From positions 1-50,236 of the forward strand of contig JANREL010000007.1 in assembly GCA_030758355.1 (NCBI GenBank): 50,236 nt of DNA, read 5' to 3'. Source of the stretch: Polaribacter sp. (GTDB taxonomy: Bacteria; Bacteroidota; Bacteroidia; Flavobacteriales; Flavobacteriaceae). Numbering within the stretch: the stretch's first letter is position 1; every line of letters starts with the position of its first letter. Made by a program: the position numbers and the translations under genes. Below the pieces are notes generated by a model. The model saw only the letters and a list, made by a program, of their open reading frames with translations, was not told the DNA's origin and ran no database searches. Shown in pieces: positions 20,111 through 29,163 of this stretch.

Positions 20111-21484
20111 TTAATGATGATGATTGTCTGAATTTTCTCCTCTATGTTCAATATTAAAATAATGGAAATGTTCACTTTCTTTTAAGAATGGATTTCCTTT
20201 TGGTATTGGATTTGCTTTCGCGAATGCACTAAATACGGTATAGATAAAGATTCCTAAGAAAAATAAAAGTGAGCTCAATTCTGGTATTCCAAATGACCAT
20301 TGATCACCAACAGTTGCAGGCATAATCATCACAAAGAAATCTACATAATGTCCTGCTAAAATTACAATTCCACCCATAACCACAAACCAAGGAATACTCT
20401 TGAAATCACTGTTGATTAATAACAAAATTGGGAAAACAAAATTCATTACAACCATTGATAAGAATGGTAATTTGTACTCATTAAATCTTGCAACGAAATA
20501 GGTAGTTTCTTCAGGAATGTCAGCATACCAAATCAGCATAAATTGTGAGAACCATAAATAGGTCCAAAATACAGAGAAACCAAACATGAATTTCGCTAAA
20601 TCGTGAATATGACTATCATTTACACTTGGCAACGCACCTTTAGATCGTAAATAAATAGTTACAAATGCAATTACAGTTAATGCACTTACTAATAAACTTG
20701 CCAATACATACCAACCAAATAATGTTGAAAACCAGTGTGGGTCTAATCCCATAATCCAATCCCAAGACATCATTGATTCAGTCAACATAAATATTACTAA
20801 AAATATTACAGAAGCATGATAATTTTTCTTGTACGTTTTGTTTCCGTCATTGGCAGTATCTTCTGCAATAGAATTTTTTCTGATAAAAAAACGATATGCA
20901 TTCCAAAGAACTAAATAAATAATCCCTCTAATTGTCCACCCTGTAGTATTCATCCACCAAGATTTTCCATCTACAATGGCATCATATTTTTCGCTTGTCG
21001 GGTCAAAAGTTCCTTCTGCCATCCAAGAAAACAGATGATTGTAATGGAAAAGTGAAGCAGATAAAATTACCAATAACATGATGATTGACGTTGGAACTAA
21101 ATTCGCAGTAATGGCTTCCATCACTCTAAATAAAACTACAGACCAACCTGATTGTGCTACTCTCTGCGCTGCATAAAATGCCAATGCCAATAGAGAAATT
21201 CCTAAAAAGAAAATCAACGAAACATACAGAGCAGACCAAGGTTTGTTTTGCAATTGATGGAACACATGTTCCTCATGGGCAGCATCATGATGTTCTTCAT
21301 GATTATTTGTGGTGATTGCATGATCATCTCCATGAGTATTTCCATGGGAAGAATGAGCTGCAATCATTTCTTTAGCTTCCTCTATTGTACTTGGAGCAGA
21401 CATAAAACTGAATCCAATTCCTAAAGCACCTACTATGATAAGTGCTAAAGAGAGTATTTTTAATTTACCTGAGAATTGATACAT
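20111..21484 (-). CDS. actF: Alternative Complex III membrane subunit ActF
   Basis: Polytopic protein in the ACIII gene order between actE and coxB; YHASVIFLVIFMLTESMMSWDWIMGLDPHWFSTLFGWYV. Confidence 0.88.
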   Translation of the reverse strand: MYQFSGKLKILSLALIIVGALGIGFSFMSAPSTIEEAKEMIAAHSSHGNTHGDDHAITTNNHEEHHDAAHEEHVFHQLQNKPWSALYVSLIFFLGISLLALAFYAAQRVAQSGWSVVLFRVMEAITANLVPTSIIMLLVILSASLFHYNHLFSWMAEGTFDPTSEKYDAIVDGKSWWMNTTGWTIRGIIYLVLWNAYRFFIRKNSIAEDTANDGNKTYKKNYHASVIFLVIFMLTESMMSWDWIMGLDPHWFSTLFGWYVLASLLVSALTVIAFVTIYLRSKGALPSVNDSHIHDLAKFMFGFSVFWTYLWFSQFMLIWYADIPEETTYFVARFNEYKLPFLSMVVMNFVFPILLLINSDFKSIPWFVVMGGIVILAGHYVDFFVMIMPATVGDQWSFGIPELSSLLFFLGIFIYTVFSAFAKANPIPKGNPFLKESEHFHYFNIEHRGENSDNHHH

Positions 21485-21510
21485 ATCTTTCGTATTCTAT
21501 CTTTTTGTAA

Positions 21511-22059
21511 TTATTTTAATAAATCAGCACGCAACTGTTCCACATAATGGATAATCTGCCAACGTTCTGTGTATGTTAATTGAGAGGAATGAGAACCCAT
21601 TAAATTTTTACCATGCATAATTACATGATAAATAGTTCCTGCATTGATTTCTCTATCTTTATAATTTGGAATTCCTTCGAATTTACCATTTTGAACTAAG
21701 GCACCATTTCCATCACCTTTTTCACCATGACAAGAAGTACAATAAATTGTGTACAACTGTTTTCCTTTTTCTAAATTTTTCTCTGAAGCCTCAATAGGAT
21801 TTGTAACTTCCACTCTTGCTCTTTCGTAACCTTCTGGAGTATCAGGAATATCGTATGCTGGGAAGCCTCCCCTTGGAATAGTCCCAGCAACTGGTGGTCT
21901 ATTCACAGGTTTATTATTCAATCCTTTTTCAGCATCTGTATCATAAGGGATTGACTCATACATGTCTGGCATGTATTGAACCTGAGGCGTTCTTTTGTTA
22001 TTGCAAGAGACTAAACTTACAAAAACAACTAAAGCGAAAAGTATTTTTAAATTTTTCAT
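21511..22059 (-). CDS. actE: Alternative Complex III monoheme cytochrome c subunit ActE (lipoprotein)
   Basis: Lipobox LVSC; heme motif CTSCHGEKGDGNGALVQNGKF. Confidence 0.9.
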   Translation of the reverse strand: MKNLKILFALVVFVSLVSCNNKRTPQVQYMPDMYESIPYDTDAEKGLNNKPVNRPPVAGTIPRGGFPAYDIPDTPEGYERARVEVTNPIEASEKNLEKGKQLYTIYCTSCHGEKGDGNGALVQNGKFEGIPNYKDREINAGTIYHVIMHGKNLMGSHSSQLTYTERWQIIHYVEQLRADLLK

Positions 22060-22069
22060 TACCTATTAA

Positions 22070-22597
22070 TTAGTGCTTTTCTACTACATTAATTTCTACA
22101 GCGCCTGTTTTTGCTAACAATGCTGTTAATTCTTCTTCATTATTATGAACAGGAATTTCCATCAAAAAATGATCATCAGTTGTTCTTGGATCAGGATTTT
22201 CTGCTTTTCTGAATGGCCAAATTTTACTTCTCATATAAAAAGTAATCACCATTAAATGTGCTGCAAAAAACACGGTTAATTCGAACATAATTGGCACAAA
22301 AGCTGGCATGTTTTCAAACCATGAAAAACTTGGTTTTCCACCAATATCTTGTGGCCAATCTTGAATCATCATATAATTTGTCATCCAAATAGCTACAGAT
22401 AAACCTGTAATTCCATACATGAATGCAGTAATTGCAATTCTTGTTGGGGCTAATCCCATGGCTTTATCTAAACCATGCACTGGAAAAGGACAAAATACTT
22501 CTTCAATGTGATGATGAGCTGCTTTTACAGTTTTTACTGCGTCAAGCAAAACTTCGTCATCATTATAAAATGCGTGAATAACTTTTGATGAACCCAT
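22070..22597 (-). CDS. actD: Alternative Complex III subunit ActD (DUF3341)
   Basis: DEVLLDAVKTVKAAHHHIEEVFCPFPVHGLDKAMGL; two TM segments; gene order. Confidence 0.9.
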   Translation of the reverse strand: MGSSKVIHAFYNDDEVLLDAVKTVKAAHHHIEEVFCPFPVHGLDKAMGLAPTRIAITAFMYGITGLSVAIWMTNYMMIQDWPQDIGGKPSFSWFENMPAFVPIMFELTVFFAAHLMVITFYMRSKIWPFRKAENPDPRTTDDHFLMEIPVHNNEEELTALLAKTGAVEINVVEKH

Positions 22598-24060
22598 TAT
22601 TCTGTATCGTTTTTATCTGATTTATCACTTCTTTTCTCAACATCTAAAACAACAATTGCTGGTTTAGTAGGAATTCCTTGTTCACTTCTTTTTTTGTAAA
22701 ACTCTCCTGATGATTTCAAGATTGTTTTTACTTCTGCTTGTGCAATTACAGGGAAAGTTCTTGCATATAATAAAAATAACACAAAGAAGAATCCAATTGT
22801 TCCAATAAAAATTCCAACATCTACAAACGTTGGCTCAAAACGCCACCAAGTTGAAGGTAAATGACCTTTACTCAATACGATTGCGATAATGTCAAAACGC
22901 TCAAACCACATACCGATATTGATAGCAATTGAGATAATGAATGATGCTATAAAACTTCTTCTAATTTTCTTGAACCATAATAACTGAGGAATTGCAATGT
23001 TGAATAACAACAATGAGTAAAATGCCCAAGCATAAGGCCCTGTTGCGGCTCCTACTGATAAATACGTGTAGTATTCATAAGGCGAACCTGTATACCAAGC
23101 AATGAAAAACTCAGTTGCATACGCTACTGCTACAATTCCACCTGTTAAAATAATTACAATATTCATGTATTCTACATGAAGTCTTGTAATATATTCTTCC
23201 ATATTGGTTACTTTACGCATAATCCCTAACAATGTTTGTACCATCGCAAACCCTGAAAAAATGGCTCCAGCAACGAAATAAGGAGGAAAAATTGTTGAGT
23301 GCCAACCTGGATTGATAGACGTAGCAAAGTCCATAGATACAATTGTATGTACAGAAAGTACTAATGGTGTTGCCAAACCTGCTAAAACCAAAGACACTTC
23401 TTCAAAACGTTGCCAATCTTTGGCTCTTCCTGACCAACCAAAACTCAATAATGAATATATTTTCTTTTGAAAAGGTTTTACAGCTCTATCACGAATCATT
23501 GCAAAATCTGGTAATAAACCTGTCCACCAGAAAACCAACGATACAGATAAATAAGTAGAAATTGCAAATACATCCCACAACAATGGTGAGTTAAAGTTTA
23601 CCCACAATGATCCGAATTGATTAGGAATTGGGAGTACCCAAAATGCATTCCAAGGACGCCCCATGTGAATGATTGGAAACAATCCTGCTTGAAAAACAGC
23701 AAAAATTGTCATGGCTTCTGCAGAACGGTTGATAGCCATTCTCCATTTTTGACGGAATAATAACAATACAGCTGAAATCAATGTTCCTGCGTGACCAATT
23801 CCTACCCACCAAACGAAATTGGTGATATCCCAAGCCCAACCAATGTTTTTGTTTAGACCCCAAACTCCAATACCTGTTCCAACTGTGTAAAAGATACATC
23901 CAAATCCCCAAAGCATTGCTGCTAAAGAAATGTAAAATGCCATGTACCAATTCTTGTTTGCTTTACCTTCAATAGGTTTTGCAATGTCTTCGGTAATATC
24001 GTGATATGATTTATCACCTAGTATTAACGGTTCCCTGATGGGTGCTTCGTAATGAGACAT
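22597..24060 (-). CDS. actC: Alternative Complex III NrfD-like membrane subunit ActC
   Basis: NrfD/PsrC-type polytopic protein: VGIGHAGTLISAVLLLFRQKWRMAINRSAEAMT. Confidence 0.92.
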   Translation of the reverse strand: MSHYEAPIREPLILGDKSYHDITEDIAKPIEGKANKNWYMAFYISLAAMLWGFGCIFYTVGTGIGVWGLNKNIGWAWDITNFVWWVGIGHAGTLISAVLLLFRQKWRMAINRSAEAMTIFAVFQAGLFPIIHMGRPWNAFWVLPIPNQFGSLWVNFNSPLLWDVFAISTYLSVSLVFWWTGLLPDFAMIRDRAVKPFQKKIYSLLSFGWSGRAKDWQRFEEVSLVLAGLATPLVLSVHTIVSMDFATSINPGWHSTIFPPYFVAGAIFSGFAMVQTLLGIMRKVTNMEEYITRLHVEYMNIVIILTGGIVAVAYATEFFIAWYTGSPYEYYTYLSVGAATGPYAWAFYSLLLFNIAIPQLLWFKKIRRSFIASFIISIAINIGMWFERFDIIAIVLSKGHLPSTWWRFEPTFVDVGIFIGTIGFFFVLFLLYARTFPVIAQAEVKTILKSSGEFYKKRSEQGIPTKPAIVVLDVEKRSDKSDKNDTE

Positions 24061-24079
24061 ATGTATATCTTAAATTTAA

Positions 24080-27000
24080 TTACGCTTCGTTTGTATTTTT
24101 AATTTTCACTTGGTAGATTACATTTGGTTTGGTTTGTAAGTAATCTAACACGTTGTATGCTCTTTTATCTTTAGCTAAAGCTGTTACTTTATCTTGTTTG
24201 TTGTTTACATCTCCAAATACCAATGCTCCTGTTGTACAAGCTGACGAACAAGCTGTTTCAAACTCATCTGTGTTTACTGCACGTCCTTCTTTTTTAGCTT
24301 TTAAAATAGTAGCTTGAGTCATTTGAATACACATAGAGCATTTTTCCATAACTCCTCTTGAACGAACAACTACATCTGGATTCAATACCATTTTACCATA
24401 TTCGTTGTTCATGTTAAAGTCGAACTCGTTATTATTTGCATAATTGAACCAGTTAAAACGACGCACTCTATATGGACAGTTGTTTGCACAATATCTTGTT
24501 CCCACACATCTGTTGTAAGTCATTTGGTTTTGTCCTTGACGACCGTGAGTTGTTGCTGCAACAGGACAAACAGTCTCACAAGGAGCATGATTACAGTGTT
24601 GACACATCATTGGTTGGAAAGTAACTTCAGGATTTTCAGCCTCTGTTTCTAATCCTTCGTACATTTCAGCTCTACTCAAACCAAGTTCTTTTGCATCTTC
24701 TCGGGTTTCAACTTCAGATGAATAATACCTGTCAATACGCAACCAGTGCATATCTCTACCAACTCTCACTTCTCTTTTTCCAACTACTGGAACGTTGTTT
24801 TCTGCATGACATGCAACCACACAAGCTCCACAACCTGTACAAGAAGTTAAATCGATGGATAAATTGAAATGATGACCCAATTCTCTGTTGTGTTCATCCC
24901 ATAAATCAATCGTATTTGCTTCTACTTCTTTGTGATCATAAGATACGTATGATGGTTTATTCCATCCATGGTGATGATCTTTTGGATCAACAGTTTTATA
25001 GTCTTTTAAAGATGCTACCTTTAAAATATCATGACGTCCAGCAATTGTCTTTTGTACTTGCGTACAAGCAAATTGATGCGTTCCAGATACTTTTTCAATA
25101 GTAACTCCAAATTGGATGTTATTGGCATTTACATACAATGGATATGCATTTACACCCACTTGCATTTCTTCTTTCAACCCAAAAGTACGACCAAATCCTA
25201 ATGACAAACCTACAGAACCTTTTGCTTGTCCTGGTTGAATCATTACTGGAACAATTACTTCTTTTCCGTTCACAGAAACTTTTGCATAATCCCCGTCAAT
25301 TGCGCCATTGTCTTTTACAGGATTTGTAAAACCCAATTGTTTTGCATCAGCGATTGACATGGTCAAGTAATTATCCCAAGAAGCTCTTGTTATTGGATCA
25401 GGGAACTCTTGCAACCAAGGATTGTTTGCTTGTTTTCCATCACCTAAGCCAGTTTTTGTATATAGTTGCAACTCAAAACCTGAAGCTTTTTTTGTAATAT
25501 TTGACAATTGAATTGCTGCATCAGTAACTGAATTTTCGGAAGCAATCGTAGCAGTTGTAATTTCTCTTGTAAAGAAACCATTATGTAAAGCAGTATTCCA
25601 AGAACTACCATTTAAAATAGTTGTTGAAGCAAATCCTTTTAAGTACTCATAATATTTTGTAGTATTTCCTGACCAACCTAGCAACGTATCTTGCAGTTGA
25701 CGTGTGCTAAATAATGGTTGAATAGTTGGCTGCATTAAGCCATACGTCATTTCATCAAACTGAGTATCACCCCAAGATTCTAGGAAATGAGAAGTTGGCA
25801 ATACATAGTTAGAAGCATTTACTGTTTCGTTATTTTCAGTTGATAAGGCAACCGTTAACGAAACTTTTTTCAATCCGTTTGCAAATTCTGTAGCATTAGG
25901 TAATGAATACAATGGATTTACATTATAAGAGAGTAACCCTCCTATTTTTCCAGCATTCATATCTTTTATCAACTGATTTACAGTAGCTTCATTTCCTTGA
26001 CGTATGTTTAAAGTATTAGTTACATCAACAATTTCGCTATTCAATGCCTTGTTAATTGCCAAGGCAACTAGCTGTGCATTTTTATCATTGATGCCTGTCA
26101 TTACAACACCTTTCGAACCTGCTTTTTTCAATGCAGCTGCCATTTGTTTCACTTGCGCATCAACTGGAGTTGCTTTCGAAGGAACATTTGAACCTGTAAT
26201 TGCATTGAATAAGTTTATCAATGCAAAAATTTGATCTGAGGGTTTTGTAACAATTCTTTTATCAGCATTTGCACCAGTCAAAGACATGTTACTTTCAAAC
26301 TGAACATGGTATGACATGGATCCTGTTTCTGGTTTTCTGCCAGCAACATATTGTTTTTCAAATCCACCATGGAAATCACCCAAAAAGTCAGCCCCGAATG
26401 AAACTATAACTGAAGCTTTGTCTAAATGATATTTTGGCAACGCGCGTTTTCCGTACATAGCCAACATAGCATCAGCAGCTGCAGATTCTGATATTGCATC
26501 ATAAATAACATGAGTTACATTTGGATAAGCAACTATAAATTCTTGAATGATTCTTTCTGTAGATGGACTAGCCAACGTTCCTGTTAATAAAACAACAGGT
26601 GTATTTGCCTCTTTTAATTTATTTAAAGCAGCACCAATTTCTTTATCAGCATCAATCCAAGAAATTTTTTCACCTGCTTTTGTAGGATTTTTTAAACGAA
26701 GTTTTTCATCATATAAAGACAAAACAGCCGCTTGAACTCTGGCACTTGTAGTTCCATTAGCGTCTTTGTTTGGCATGATTTGAATTGGTCGTCCTTCACG
26801 TGTTTTTACCAAAATGTTGGCGAAATCATAACCATCAGCCATCGAAGTCGCATACCAATCTGCAACACCAGCTATGATATCATTGGGTTTTACCACATAA
26901 GGAATTGATTTTTTCACAGGTCCTTCACAAGCAGCTAATGTTGCTGCTGCAGTAGTAAAACCAACATATTTCAAGAAATCTCTTCTTGAAGTAGATGAAT

Positions 27001-27136
27001 TTGCCAATGTTTCTTTATCTCCTAAAAACGTATCCGTTGGAATTTCCTGAACGAATTCATTTTTACTTAACGTCTCAACAAAAGAACTATTTGTAAGTTC
27101 TTCAACACTTTTCCAGTATTTTTTGTCTGAAGCCAT
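24080..27136 (-). CDS. actB: Alternative Complex III subunit ActB (molybdopterin-oxidoreductase-like domain fused to an Fe-S ferredoxin domain)
   Basis: Tat-like SRRDFLKYVGFTTAAATLAAC with lipobox; Fe-S motifs CTGCGACVVACHAENN, CQHCNHAPCETVCPV, CVGTRYCANNCPY. Confidence 0.95.
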   Translation of the reverse strand: MASDKKYWKSVEELTNSSFVETLSKNEFVQEIPTDTFLGDKETLANSSTSRRDFLKYVGFTTAAATLAACEGPVKKSIPYVVKPNDIIAGVADWYATSMADGYDFANILVKTREGRPIQIMPNKDANGTTSARVQAAVLSLYDEKLRLKNPTKAGEKISWIDADKEIGAALNKLKEANTPVVLLTGTLASPSTERIIQEFIVAYPNVTHVIYDAISESAAADAMLAMYGKRALPKYHLDKASVIVSFGADFLGDFHGGFEKQYVAGRKPETGSMSYHVQFESNMSLTGANADKRIVTKPSDQIFALINLFNAITGSNVPSKATPVDAQVKQMAAALKKAGSKGVVMTGINDKNAQLVALAINKALNSEIVDVTNTLNIRQGNEATVNQLIKDMNAGKIGGLLSYNVNPLYSLPNATEFANGLKKVSLTVALSTENNETVNASNYVLPTSHFLESWGDTQFDEMTYGLMQPTIQPLFSTRQLQDTLLGWSGNTTKYYEYLKGFASTTILNGSSWNTALHNGFFTREITTATIASENSVTDAAIQLSNITKKASGFELQLYTKTGLGDGKQANNPWLQEFPDPITRASWDNYLTMSIADAKQLGFTNPVKDNGAIDGDYAKVSVNGKEVIVPVMIQPGQAKGSVGLSLGFGRTFGLKEEMQVGVNAYPLYVNANNIQFGVTIEKVSGTHQFACTQVQKTIAGRHDILKVASLKDYKTVDPKDHHHGWNKPSYVSYDHKEVEANTIDLWDEHNRELGHHFNLSIDLTSCTGCGACVVACHAENNVPVVGKREVRVGRDMHWLRIDRYYSSEVETREDAKELGLSRAEMYEGLETEAENPEVTFQPMMCQHCNHAPCETVCPVAATTHGRQGQNQMTYNRCVGTRYCANNCPYRVRRFNWFNYANNNEFDFNMNNEYGKMVLNPDVVVRSRGVMEKCSMCIQMTQATILKAKKEGRAVNTDEFETACSSACTTGALVFGDVNNKQDKVTALAKDKRAYNVLDYLQTKPNVIYQVKIKNTNEA

Positions 27137-27214
27137 TTATTTTTAGTTATTAGTTCTTAGATTTTAATCAATAGTTTTGATGCTATGACTAAAGGCTATT
27201 TTTTTATTGCTTGA

Positions 27215-28522
27215 TTAATAATGACATTTACCACACTCTAAACCACCAAGTTGGGCCACTGTTACTTGCTCAACATTGTATTTTTTAGCTAACTCTTTGT
27301 GTATTTTATCATAATACTCTGTGCCTTTTAAATCAACTTTTGTTTCTCTATGGCAATTGATACACCATCCCATAGTTAGAGGAGAAAATTGATACATTTC
27401 ATCCATTTCCTCTACAGGACCATGACAAGTTTGACATTCTAATCCTCCAACTGTTACGTGTTGTGAGTGATTGAAATAGGCAAAATCAGGTAGGTTGTGA
27501 ATACGAATCCATTTGATTGGTTTTGTTTCTCCTGTATATTCTAATGCTTCAGGATCCCAACCAGCTGCTGTATATATTTTTGCAATTTCTTTATCCAATT
27601 CAGCTTTTCCATAAGTAACACCATCCCATTCTACAACAGTTCCTTCAGCAACTTCAGCAATATTTTTATGACAGTTCATACATACATTTACAGATGGAAT
27701 TCCAGAATGTTTACTATGCTTAGCTGATGAATGACAATATTGACAATCAATTTTATTATCACCTGAATGGATTTTGTGCGAAAACGCAATTGGCTGTAGG
27801 GGTGAATATCCTTGATCTATACCCACTTTGAAAAGCGTTCCAAAACCTACATAAGCACCCATTAATAAAAGGAAGATTGTTGTAACGACTTTCAAGAATG
27901 TATTTTGTTTAACTCCTTCCCAAAGCTCTTGCAAATCTCTTTTTAAGTTTGATTTTATCTCAGGAGATTTATTTCCTTTCAATTCACCAACTTGTTTCAG
28001 CAAGCTTGCAATCATCAAGAAAGCAACCACAATCGCAGCAGCTAGAATGTAGATTAACCATTCTGGCGCAGTTGAGCCACCACCTCCAGTTGTAATAACT
28101 TCGGAAGCTGCAGGGTCAACTTTTGGTTTTGGATCACCAACTGTTGTGTAATATAAAATATCATCAATATTTTGATCTGTCAACTGAGGAAAAGCGGACA
28201 TTGCAGAACCATTGTATTCTTCAAAAATTGCGATAGCATCTCTATCACCTGAAGCTCTTAGTTCAGCATTATTTCTAATCCATTTAATTAACCACTCACG
28301 CTCTCTTCTTGCCTCAACACCTCCAAGAGCAGGTCCTACTAACTTTTTATCTAATTTGTGGCAAGAAGCGCACAAAGATTTGAACAATTTTCTACCTTCT
28401 TGTTGACGTGCTTCGTCTACTTCTTGTGAGGAAGCAGAAAGACTAAATGCAAAAAACAGGATAATTGTAAAACTCTTCAGAAGAATTAGGGTTCGTTTAC
28501 TGTGTAATGCTACACTTCTCAT
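27215..28522 (-). CDS. actA: Alternative Complex III multiheme cytochrome c subunit ActA
   Basis: Six CXXCH motifs (CASCH, CQYCH, CMNCH, CQTCH, CINCH, CGKCH); signal peptide and a second TM. Confidence 0.92.
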   Translation of the reverse strand: MRSVALHSKRTLILLKSFTIILFFAFSLSASSQEVDEARQQEGRKLFKSLCASCHKLDKKLVGPALGGVEARREREWLIKWIRNNAELRASGDRDAIAIFEEYNGSAMSAFPQLTDQNIDDILYYTTVGDPKPKVDPAASEVITTGGGGSTAPEWLIYILAAAIVVAFLMIASLLKQVGELKGNKSPEIKSNLKRDLQELWEGVKQNTFLKVVTTIFLLLMGAYVGFGTLFKVGIDQGYSPLQPIAFSHKIHSGDNKIDCQYCHSSAKHSKHSGIPSVNVCMNCHKNIAEVAEGTVVEWDGVTYGKAELDKEIAKIYTAAGWDPEALEYTGETKPIKWIRIHNLPDFAYFNHSQHVTVGGLECQTCHGPVEEMDEMYQFSPLTMGWCINCHRETKVDLKGTEYYDKIHKELAKKYNVEQVTVAQLGGLECGKCHY

Positions 28523-28696
28523 ATTTACAAACTATTTTTAGTATCGTGTATAAAATGGTCCAAAAAAACGCTTTTTGAACAGCTGCACAAAAGTAATGCT
28601 TATTGGCAAATTTTAAAAAAAGAATAGAATGTTAAACATTAATTTATAATAATTCTAAATAATCTATTTTTAAGATTATTTTAAAAAAGATGTTAT

Positions 28697-28704
28697 TACT
28701 TTTG
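28697..28704 (+). promoter_or_regulatory. Bacteroidetes-type -7 box before the SPOR gene
   Basis: TACTTTTG, TAnnTTTG consensus, 16 nt before ATG at 28720. Confidence 0.5.
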
Positions 28705-28719
28705 TGGAAATTATTTTTT

Positions 28720-29088
28720 ATGAAGTATTCTTATTCTTATTGGTTTTTTGGATTGTTATTAGTAGTTGGATTAGGGAATATGACTGCTCAAAACAACACC
28801 AATATGAGTCCACAAATCAAAAATTTGATTGCAAAAAAGAGGGCTTTTAATAAAGACATTGGCTTTGGTTATCGTGTTCAAATTTTTTATGGTGATGAAT
28901 CGAACGCAAAAAAAGCACTAACAACGTTCTCTTCTAAGTATCCAACAGTATTTACAAAACTGAGTTATGATCAGCCTTTTTGGAAAGTTCAAGTTGGTAA
29001 TTATAAAACAAAATTAGAGGCTGACAAAGCTTTGCTCAATTTCTCTGAAAAATTTTCAGGATTGATTGTGATATCTCTTTTGAGATAA
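28720..29088 (+). CDS. Exported SPOR-domain protein
   Basis: Signal peptide; GYRVQIFYGDESNAKKALTTFSSKYPTVFTKLSYDQPFWKVQVGNYKTKLEADKAL is SPOR-like. Start at 28720 chosen because the track start precedes the predicted -7 box. Confidence 0.8.
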   Translation: MKYSYSYWFFGLLLVVGLGNMTAQNNTNMSPQIKNLIAKKRAFNKDIGFGYRVQIFYGDESNAKKALTTFSSKYPTVFTKLSYDQPFWKVQVGNYKTKLEADKALLNFSEKFSGLIVISLLR

Positions 29089-29110
29089 GTTTAAAAATCA
29101 TATCAAAATA

Positions 29111-29144
29111 AAAGAGCCAAAATCAATTGAGATTTTGGCTCTTT
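29111..29144. terminator. Bidirectional intrinsic terminator between the SPOR gene and infB
   Basis: AAAGAGCCAAAATC-AATTGA-GATTTTGGCTCTTT. Confidence 0.85.
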
Positions 29145-29163
29145 TTATGAAGTAGAAATGTTG

